Assembly: GCF_025947065.1 (NCBI RefSeq)
Contig: NZ_CP109994.1
Coordinates: 3,596,001-3,660,000, forward strand
Length of the DNA: 64,000 nt
Source: Flavobacterium sp. N1736
GTDB taxonomy: Bacteria; Bacteroidota; Bacteroidia; Flavobacteriales; Flavobacteriaceae
Direction of reading: 5' to 3'
Translations under genes and position numbers: made by a program
Shown: positions 56,603 to 64,000 of the stretch, in pieces
Layout of the letters: the number at the start of each line of letters is the position of its first letter
Position numbering within the stretch: position 1 is the first letter of the stretch
Notes under the pieces: model-generated
The model's input: only the letters and a program-made list of their open reading frames with translations
Database searches by the model: none
Told to the model about the DNA's origin: nothing

Positions 56603-59600
56603 ATGATTAGAAAACTACTCTTACTAGTTGAGTCTTTATTCTTTAAATCTTTTTCAGAAAAAGTCTTAACTCACAATTTAAAATTCCTTTTTCTTGCGAT
56701 GTTTTTTGTTGCTTCATTTACTAATGCGGCTACTAGATATTCAGTAAATAGTGGAAGCTGGAATTCTCCCTTAACATGGTCAGTGAATTCAGGCGGAGCC
56801 TCTGGTGCAAGTGTTCCAGTTGCTGGAGATATTGTTTACATTGAGGGACATACAATTACCGTTACAGCAGATGCAGCTTGTACTTCTATTACATTTAGAG
56901 GAACTGCTACTAATACTTTGACCGTAAATTCAGGATTTACTTTAACGGTTAGCGGTGCAATAACTGGCGAATCGGCTATTTCAATTTCCAGATCGGCTAT
57001 TATTAGTGGTGCAGGAACTTTAAATTCTGCTTCTGTGACTGTTGGTACAACTCTAAATCCTACTACGGATATTAATACAGCTATAACTTCAACAATTTCA
57101 AATTTCAACATAACAGGAAATTTGACGCTTTATGGTAGTAGAAGTGGAGGAAATGTCAATAATGCTGCATTTTATCTTCAAAGTGGTACTGTCAATCTAG
57201 ATGGTCAATTAACTACAACTAACGAGAATGGATCAAATACATCGACTTTTTCGATGGCAACCGGAGCACAATCAGGAACCTTATTATTAGGTGCAACTAA
57301 CAGCCCTTTTACTTTATCAGGTACTGGTTTAAACACAATATCCTTAAATGGTACGGGTGCTACAGTTAATTATGACAGAGCAGGAAATCAAACAATCTAT
57401 AATACAACTTATAACAATTTAATTACATCAGGGGGAAGCGGGACCAAAACTTTAGCAGCAGCCACAATTGTTAATGGTAACCTAAGTACCGAAGGAGGAA
57501 CTACTCTTGCAACAGGTAATTTTGGATTAACTTTAGGTGGTAACTTTACAAACGGAGGCGGCATTACAGCAGGCAGTTCAGCAATAACATTGGCAGGGAC
57601 TTCTAATCAAAGTATTGCCGGTTTTACAACAACAGGAAATGTCACAATGACAAAAACTGGGGGCACAGCAACTTTTACAGGAAATGTTTCAGGTAACACT
57701 TTAATATTAAGTGGTAGTAATGGAACGTTAAACTTAGGAACAAGATTATCTCACTCTTTTTTATCTGTAACACTTACAAACGGAACTTTAAATGGAGGAG
57801 CAAGTATAATTAATTTATCTGCCACAAATCCATTTAGTGGAACAGCGACTAATTTTTTACCTGCAACCGGTACAGTTAACTTAAATGGTGCCGCACAAAA
57901 TACACTTCGTTCAAGTTTTTACAATTTAACTTTGTCTGGAAGTGGAACTAAAACATTTTCTGCAATCACAACTATTACTAATATCTTAACCATAACAGGA
58001 ACTGCTAAAGCTACTTTAGGAAGTTTTGGAACAACACACACAGCGGCAGCTTTAGTAACAGGAGCATTGACGAGATCTTCAGGAGTTTATGGAGGAACAA
58101 CTTCTTCTGCTCCACCAGCAAATATACTTACAGCTTATTTTAACACTGCAACAAGTATCGTAACAATCAGTACAGATTCATGTATGTCTTTTGCAGGAGT
58201 AGCGCCTATAACAAAGGTTACATTGAATAGTTTGAGTTCTGTAACTTCTGAAACCAGCACAACAGCTTACGAGAATATTCCATCAGGTACAGCGACTACA
58301 ACACTAAACAAAGGAGATTATTACTCATTAGTAGTTAAAGGAAATACAACCGGAGATGTAAATATATATTATACTGCATTCTTTGATTGGAATGGAGACG
58401 GGGATTTTGTTGATTCAGGTGAAGGACCAATAGATATTGGAACAATAAGAAATTCTTCAGGAATTGATGAGAAAGCGGCTTCAGTATATTTTCAAGTACC
58501 TCCGGGAGCTACGGGTACTTCTATAAAAATGCGCATTATCGGACTTCTTGGTAATACTCCTAATTCAACTCCTTGTACGGTAAATGCAAGTACTGGTCAG
58601 GTAGAAGACTATACAATAACGCTTCAGTCAGGATGTACAGGTGTTTTGCCAAGTCCTGTTAGTACAGCTTCAACAGCATCAACTGTTTGTCCGAATGTGC
58701 CTTTTACACTTTCACTAGGGAATACTTTTAGTGATGGTGCCACTTATTTATGGGAAAGCTCTTCGTTATTAACAGGTCCGTGGTCAAGTTCGGCAACACC
58801 AACAATTGCTTTCTTTAACAGTAACTTTAATGTTGATCAAGCGTCTGGTTCAACTGTTGGAAATATAGCCATTTATGGTGGAACCGATACGCAAATTACA
58901 GGCGGGGTAGCAGTCTTAACAGACACTCCGTTAACTGGTCATAATGGAGGTCTTTTGATAGATAAAGCAAATACCGCGAATATTACTCCTTTTACGGTTA
59001 CTTATAAATATAGAATAGAAGATGGCGGAACAGTAGGTGCCGATGGTCTGAGTTTAAGCTACGGCGGTGGTTTTGCAGCTGATGCCGGAGGTGGCGAAAG
59101 CGGAGAAGGATCAGGACTTAGAATACAATTTGATACTTATGATAACGAAGGCGTTGCTGAGGGAAGCCGTGTTAGAATACTATATAATAACACTTCTATT
59201 TTTAATACAGCAATAAACGCCCCTTTCAATTTAAGAACTGCTACTTATAAAGATGTAAATTTATATGTTGATACTGATGGATATTTAACATTAGGCATTC
59301 AAAATCCTTCAGGAACAATGGAAACAGTGGTTTCTAAATTGTTATTACCTGGTTTTGCAGCAGCAGACAAAACAACTTGGAAGTTTAAGTTTTCTGCCCG
59401 TACCGGTGGATCCAAAGATAAACATAGTATTGATGATCTAAATATTACTTTCTTAGATTCGGCAAATTCTAAAGCTAAATTTACAACATCTCAAACAGTA
59501 AAAACATATTATCGGGCTACAATAACTTGTGGTGCTTCTTCTGTAATATCTACACCTGTTTTAGTTGATATGACTTCTGCTGTTATAACAACTCAGCCAG

Positions 59601-62600
59601 CTGCTCCTTTGGCTGTTTGTTCTGGTGCCGGTACACGATCAATTACAGTTGCTGCAACAGGATCAGGGTTAACATACTCCTGGAGATTAGCAGGAACTCC
59701 TGTTGTTAATGGAGGTGTAATTTCTGGACAAGGAACCAACACACTTACGCTAACAAATCCTACAGGAACAAATGCAGGTAATTATGATGTTGTTATTAAT
59801 GGAGCATGTTCATCAACAGTAACATCAACACCTGTAACAGTAGTGGTTAATCCTTTACCAACACCAACATTTACTGCACAGCCATTAACATCAACGTGTA
59901 TTGGTACTTCTGTTACTTATACAACAGAGCCATCAATGAGTAATTATGTTTGGGGATTCCCCGGAGTTGCAGGAACTGATTATGCGATTGTTTCTGGTGG
60001 AACTGCTGCAGACAATACTGTGACTTTAACCTATAAAACGACAGGAAGCAAAACAGTAACGATCAATTATAAAACTGTTCCAAACGGATGTACTGCAGTT
60101 TCTGCAACATCATCATCTGCCGTTACAGTAAACGCTTTGCCAACACCAACATTTACCGCACAGCCATTAACCTCAACATGTATTGGTAGTTCTGTTACTT
60201 ATACGACAGAACCATCAATGAGTAATTATGTTTGGGGATTCCCCGGAATTGCAGGAACTGATTATGCAATTGTTTCTGGTGGAACTGCTGCAGACAATAC
60301 TGTGACTTTAACCTATAAAACGACAGGAAGCAAAACAGTAACGATCAATTATAAAACTGTTCCAAACGGATGTACTGCAGTTTCTGCAACATCATCATCT
60401 GCTGTTACAGTAAACGCTTTGCCAACACCAACATTTACCGCACAGCCATTAACCTCAACGTGCATTGGCACTTCTGTTACTTATACGACAGAGCCATCAA
60501 TGAGTAATTATGTTTGGGGATTCCCAGGAGTGGCAGGAACTGATTATGCGATTGTTTCTGGCGGAACTGCTGCAGACAATACTGTGACTTTAACCTATAA
60601 AACGACAGGAAGCAAAACAATAACGATTAATTATAAAACTGTTCCAAACGGATGTACTGCAGTTTCTGCAACATCATCATCTGCTGTTACAGTAAACGCT
60701 TTGCCAACACCAACATTTACTGCACAGCCATTAACCTCAACATGTATTGGTAGTTCTGTTACTTATACGACAGAACCATCAATGAGTAATTATGTTTGGG
60801 GATTCCCCGGAGTTGCAGGAACTGATTATGCAATTGTTTCTGGAGGAACCGCTGCAGACAATACTGTGACTTTAACCTATAAAACGACAGGAAGCAAAAC
60901 AGTAACGATTAATTATAAAACTATTCCAAACGGATGTACTGCAGTTTCTGCAACATCATCATCTGCCGTTACAGTAAACGCTTTGCCAACACCAACATTT
61001 ACTGCACAGCCATTAACCTCAACGTGTATTGGCACTTCTGTTACTTATACGACAGAGCCATCAATGAGTAATTATGTTTGGGGGTTCTCCGGAATTGCAG
61101 GAACTGATTATGCGATTGTTTCTGGCGGAACCGCTGCAGACAATACTGTGACTTTAACCTATAAAACGACAGGAAGCAAAACAGTAACGATTAATTATAA
61201 AACTGTTCCAAACGGATGTACTGCAGTTTCTGCAACATCATCATCTGCCGTTACAATAAACGCTTTGCCAACGCCAACATTTACCGCACAGCCATTAACA
61301 TCAACGTGTATTGGTACTTCTGTTACTTATACGACAGAACCATCAATGAGTAATTATGTTTGGGGGTTCCCTGGAATTGCAGGAACTGATTATGCGATTG
61401 TTTCTGGTGGAACTGCTGCAGACAATACTGTGACTTTAACCTATAAAACGACAGGAAGCAAAACAGTAACGATTAATTATAAAACTGTTCCAAACGGATG
61501 TACTGCAGTTTCTGCAACATCATCATCTGCCGTTACAGTAAACGCTTTGCCAACGCCAACATTTACCGCACAGCCATTAACCTCAACGTGCATTGGCACT
61601 TCTGTTACTTATACGACAGAACCATCAATGAGTAATTATGTTTGGGGGTTCCCCGGAGTTGCAGGAACTGATTATGCGATTGTTTCTGGAGGAACCGCTG
61701 CAGACAATACTGTAACTTTAACCTATAAAACGACAGGAAGCAAAACAGTAACGATTAATTATAAAACTGTTCCAAACGGATGTACTGCAGTTTCTGCAAC
61801 ATCATCATCTGCTGTTACAGTAAACGCTTTGCCAACACCAACATTTACTGCACAGCCATTAACCTCAACGTGTATTGGTACTTCTGTTACTTATACGACA
61901 GAACCATCAATGAGTAATTATGTTTGGGGGTTCTCCGGAGTTGCAGGAACTGATTATGCGATTGTTTCTGGTGGAACTGCTGCAGACAATACTGTGACTT
62001 TAACCTATAAAACGACAGGAAGCAAAACAGTAACGATTAATTATAAAACTGTTCCAAACGGATGTACTGCAGTTTCTGCAACATCATCATCTGCCGTTAC
62101 AGTAAATCCTTTACCAACCGCACCAACTGTAGGAACGCCAACTGATATTACATGTACAACATTAGGAAGTGTAACTTTAACGAACTTGCCTGCTGGCAGC
62201 TGGACAATATATCAAACAGGATTCGCTTCAAATACAATATACAATTCAGGAACAAGCTATACCGTTACGGGTCTTGCGGCAGGAACTTATCAATTTACGG
62301 TAAGTAATGGTACTTGTACCTCGATAGTTTCATCTGATGCTATCATCACCGACCAATCTTCAACAACCTGGAATGGTTCAGTTTGGTCAAATGGTATACC
62401 TGATACCACAAAAGCTGCTATTATTGCGGGGGCTTTTACCGTATCGGCAGATTTAAATGCCTGTTCACTTACCATTAATCCGGGAATAGCCATAACAGTA
62501 CCTTCAAACCGTACGCTGAATATCGTAAACGGACTTACCGTTACGCCAACAGCATCATTAACATTTGACAACCACTCAAGTCTGGTTCAGGTAAACAACA

Positions 62601-63961
62601 ACGGTGTCAATTCAGGAAAGATAACCTATAACCGTATCACTGCGCAGATACGCCGCGCCGATTTCACCTACTGGTCAACACCGGTAAGCCCACAAAAACT
62701 TATTGATGTTTCACCATTAACCCTGTCAGATAAATATTTTGGCTTTAATGGCGACAACTGGGTATCAACCAACAGAAACAACAATATGGTAGTCGGAAAA
62801 GGATATATCATTCGTGGTCCGCAAACCTATTCAACAACAGCAAAAGCAGATTATACGGCTCCCTTTATTGGCGTGCCAAACAACGGTATCATAGCAGGAG
62901 AGACCATGACGGCAGGCAAATACTATTTGGTAGGAAATCCATATCCGTCAGCTTTGAATGCCAAGAAATTTTTAGACGACAACCTGTTTTTAGACGGAAC
63001 GCTTTATTTCTGGACCCATAATACCCCTGTGGTTTTATCGGGAGCCTACCAATACAGCTCAACCGATTATGCGAGTTATAATTTAACCGGAGGTGTGGCT
63101 ACAAGTGAATCTGCCCTAAGCGGAAGCATTCCGGGAAACAACAACGCCAAACCATCAGGAAACGTAGGTGCGGGACAATCCTTTTTTATAAGCGCCACAA
63201 CTGCCGGAACCGTTACCTTTAACAACGGTATGAGACTTGGGGCAGCCAATAACAGCCAGTTTTTTAAATCAGCACAAAGCGATGAAAAACACCGCGTGTG
63301 GTTAAACATGACCAATGCAGGAGGTGCTTTCAAACAAATGCTTGTAGGGTATGTGGCAGGCGCAACTAACGAATACGAAAAAAGATACGACGGGGTAAGT
63401 TTTGATGCCAATCCGTACCTTGATTTCTATAGCGTTGCCAATGGCAATAACTACGTAATTCAGGCGCGTGCATTGCCTTTTGAAGATACTGATTTGGTTC
63501 CCCTTGGATACCGCACTACCATTGCTGGAGATTTCACCATTTCGATCGATGAAGCAGACGGTGATTTAACGAGTCAAAATATTTATATAGAAGACAAAAA
63601 AACCAACACCATTTATAATTTAAAAACAGGTAAATACACCTTTACAACCGAAGCGGGAACTTTTGCCGATCGTCTTGTATTGCGTTATACCAACAAAACA
63701 CTTGGAACGGGAGATTTTGAAAATGTAGAAAATGGTCTTCTGGTTTCGGTAAAAGACAAAACAGTCAAAGTAACTTCTTCAAAAGAAAACATTAAGGAAG
63801 TAACGATTTTTGATGTAACAGGAAAACTGCTTTACAATAAAAAGAAAGTGGGAACAAGCGAACTTCAAATCCAAAACCTGCAGTCATCAAATCAGGTACT
63901 CTTGGTAAAAGTGACTCTTGATAATGACTTTACAACTACTAAAAAGATTATTTTTAATTAG
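56603..63961 (+). CDS. 2452-residue secreted adhesin-like protein with GEVED and lectin-like domains, eight 94-residue repeats, T9SS module
   Basis: The N-terminus has a signal segment around NLKFLFLAMFFVASFTNA (residues about 25-43). Residues 45-500 look like a beta-helix rich in Thr, Asn and Gly. A GEVED-like domain follows (555-675; FFDWNGDGDFVDSGEGP, GQVEDYTITL), then a lectin-type beta-sandwich (about 736-950; NIAIYGGTDTQITGG, GLRIQFDTYDNEG, SIDDLNITF). After an Ig-like stretch come eight tandem units of 94 residues (1086-1837) with TSTCIGTSVTYTTEPSMSNY and GFPGVAGTDYAIVSGG. A SprB-like repeat and the shared module (1914-2452) complete it, ending TTKKIIFN. The architecture suggests sugar binding on a long stalk at the surface. 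Function not proven. Confidence 0.88.
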   Translation: MIRKLLLLVESLFFKSFSEKVLTHNLKFLFLAMFFVASFTNAATRYSVNSGSWNSPLTWSVNSGGASGASVPVAGDIVYIEGHTITVTADAACTSITFRGTATNTLTVNSGFTLTVSGAITGESAISISRSAIISGAGTLNSASVTVGTTLNPTTDINTAITSTISNFNITGNLTLYGSRSGGNVNNAAFYLQSGTVNLDGQLTTTNENGSNTSTFSMATGAQSGTLLLGATNSPFTLSGTGLNTISLNGTGATVNYDRAGNQTIYNTTYNNLITSGGSGTKTLAAATIVNGNLSTEGGTTLATGNFGLTLGGNFTNGGGITAGSSAITLAGTSNQSIAGFTTTGNVTMTKTGGTATFTGNVSGNTLILSGSNGTLNLGTRLSHSFLSVTLTNGTLNGGASIINLSATNPFSGTATNFLPATGTVNLNGAAQNTLRSSFYNLTLSGSGTKTFSAITTITNILTITGTAKATLGSFGTTHTAAALVTGALTRSSGVYGGTTSSAPPANILTAYFNTATSIVTISTDSCMSFAGVAPITKVTLNSLSSVTSETSTTAYENIPSGTATTTLNKGDYYSLVVKGNTTGDVNIYYTAFFDWNGDGDFVDSGEGPIDIGTIRNSSGIDEKAASVYFQVPPGATGTSIKMRIIGLLGNTPNSTPCTVNASTGQVEDYTITLQSGCTGVLPSPVSTASTASTVCPNVPFTLSLGNTFSDGATYLWESSSLLTGPWSSSATPTIAFFNSNFNVDQASGSTVGNIAIYGGTDTQITGGVAVLTDTPLTGHNGGLLIDKANTANITPFTVTYKYRIEDGGTVGADGLSLSYGGGFAADAGGGESGEGSGLRIQFDTYDNEGVAEGSRVRILYNNTSIFNTAINAPFNLRTATYKDVNLYVDTDGYLTLGIQNPSGTMETVVSKLLLPGFAAADKTTWKFKFSARTGGSKDKHSIDDLNITFLDSANSKAKFTTSQTVKTYYRATITCGASSVISTPVLVDMTSAVITTQPAAPLAVCSGAGTRSITVAATGSGLTYSWRLAGTPVVNGGVISGQGTNTLTLTNPTGTNAGNYDVVINGACSSTVTSTPVTVVVNPLPTPTFTAQPLTSTCIGTSVTYTTEPSMSNYVWGFPGVAGTDYAIVSGGTAADNTVTLTYKTTGSKTVTINYKTVPNGCTAVSATSSSAVTVNALPTPTFTAQPLTSTCIGSSVTYTTEPSMSNYVWGFPGIAGTDYAIVSGGTAADNTVTLTYKTTGSKTVTINYKTVPNGCTAVSATSSSAVTVNALPTPTFTAQPLTSTCIGTSVTYTTEPSMSNYVWGFPGVAGTDYAIVSGGTAADNTVTLTYKTTGSKTITINYKTVPNGCTAVSATSSSAVTVNALPTPTFTAQPLTSTCIGSSVTYTTEPSMSNYVWGFPGVAGTDYAIVSGGTAADNTVTLTYKTTGSKTVTINYKTIPNGCTAVSATSSSAVTVNALPTPTFTAQPLTSTCIGTSVTYTTEPSMSNYVWGFSGIAGTDYAIVSGGTAADNTVTLTYKTTGSKTVTINYKTVPNGCTAVSATSSSAVTINALPTPTFTAQPLTSTCIGTSVTYTTEPSMSNYVWGFPGIAGTDYAIVSGGTAADNTVTLTYKTTGSKTVTINYKTVPNGCTAVSATSSSAVTVNALPTPTFTAQPLTSTCIGTSVTYTTEPSMSNYVWGFPGVAGTDYAIVSGGTAADNTVTLTYKTTGSKTVTINYKTVPNGCTAVSATSSSAVTVNALPTPTFTAQPLTSTCIGTSVTYTTEPSMSNYVWGFSGVAGTDYAIVSGGTAADNTVTLTYKTTGSKTVTINYKTVPNGCTAVSATSSSAVTVNPLPTAPTVGTPTDITCTTLGSVTLTNLPAGSWTIYQTGFASNTIYNSGTSYTVTGLAAGTYQFTVSNGTCTSIVSSDAIITDQSSTTWNGSVWSNGIPDTTKAAIIAGAFTVSADLNACSLTINPGIAITVPSNRTLNIVNGLTVTPTASLTFDNHSSLVQVNNNGVNSGKITYNRITAQIRRADFTYWSTPVSPQKLIDVSPLTLSDKYFGFNGDNWVSTNRNNNMVVGKGYIIRGPQTYSTTAKADYTAPFIGVPNNGIIAGETMTAGKYYLVGNPYPSALNAKKFLDDNLFLDGTLYFWTHNTPVVLSGAYQYSSTDYASYNLTGGVATSESALSGSIPGNNNAKPSGNVGAGQSFFISATTAGTVTFNNGMRLGAANNSQFFKSAQSDEKHRVWLNMTNAGGAFKQMLVGYVAGATNEYEKRYDGVSFDANPYLDFYSVANGNNYVIQARALPFEDTDLVPLGYRTTIAGDFTISIDEADGDLTSQNIYIEDKKTNTIYNLKTGKYTFTTEAGTFADRLVLRYTNKTLGTGDFENVENGLLVSVKDKTVKVTSSKENIKEVTIFDVTGKLLYNKKKVGTSELQIQNLQSSNQVLLVKVTLDNDFTTTKKIIFN
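59858..62113 (+). repeat. Eight tandem 282-bp repeats
   Basis: CCAACACCAACATTTAC-like words start units at 59858, 60140, 60422, 60704, 60986, 61268, 61550 and 61832, each 282 bases apart. Copies differ at few bases, mostly GTS/GSS and FPGV/FPGI/FSGV swaps in the protein. Confidence 0.94.
62343..63961 (+). repeat. Near-identical 1.6-kb inverted repeat, copy 2
   Basis: Partner of 42628-44246 on the other strand; encodes the same module. About five residue differences were counted (for example AGAFTV versus AGPFTV and KLLYNKK versus KLIYSKK). Flanking DNA diverges immediately after the stop. Confidence 0.88.
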
Positions 63962-63980
63962 AAAATCATAATCCGCAAAT

Positions 63981-64000
63981 AAAAAATCCCAAGCTCCTAT
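63981..64000 (+). terminator. Left half of a terminator hairpin, cut by window edge
   Basis: AAAAAATCCCAAGCTCCTAT, 19 of 20 bases as at 29434-29453, where it forms the first arm of a terminator. Expected to end the 56603 transcript. Confidence 0.55.

Overview
The window looks like chromosome of a Flavobacterium-type Bacteroidota. The DNA is A+T rich, many genes sit just behind a TAnnTTTG promoter box typical of this phylum, there is a SusC/SusD pair, and six large secreted proteins end in type IX secretion (T9SS) sorting signals. I see no tRNA, rRNA, CRISPR array, transposase or phage gene.

Region 1 (1-17000, all minus strand) is a polysaccharide utilisation locus read leftwards from about 17.0 kb: xylulokinase (xylB), xylose isomerase (xylA), SusC transporter, SusD lipoprotein, SusE/F-like lipoprotein, then glycoside hydrolases GH2, GH31 (alpha-xylosidase-like), GH97 and a GH39 cut by the window edge. 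Surface binding and TonB-dependent uptake, periplasmic trimming to xylose, and entry into the pentose phosphate pathway via xylulose-5-phosphate fit together. A xylose-bearing oligosaccharide, for example from xyloglucan or xylan, is the inferred substrate. Divergent from xylB are two tandem Nudix-domain regulators (17382-18838) with degenerate Nudix boxes, probably the sugar-sensing repressors of the locus.

Region 2 (18.9-38.5 kb) is mostly core genome: lepA, a WYL-domain regulator, a DinB-fold protein, pfkB, thiL, a TPR histidine kinase with its response regulator, a small secreted protein, a LytTR regulator with an atypical receiver, glycyl-tRNA synthetase, a comF-like gene, a secreted metalloprotease, ribF, a small membrane protein, bioB and a JmjC/cupin-like protein. 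Hairpin terminators separate most transcription units.

Region 3 (38.6-64.0 kb) is an accessory surface-protein cluster: three giant secreted proteins on the minus strand, recX, then two giants on the plus strand. All five share one long C-terminal module of about 500 residues ending in a T9SS sorting signal. In front of it are different displays: 14 delta-60 repeats, a DUF11-like domain, duplicated beta domains with PA14, six 99-residue repeats, and eight 94-residue repeats behind GEVED-like and lectin-like domains. The module is nearly identical in DNA between the genes at 42.6 kb and 64.0 kb, forming inverted 1.6-kb repeats about 18 kb apart.

Intergenic space carries several families of small inverted repeats: REP-like palindromes (seven copies, four in one array), a 137-bp MITE-like element (two copies), and two other long inverted repeats.
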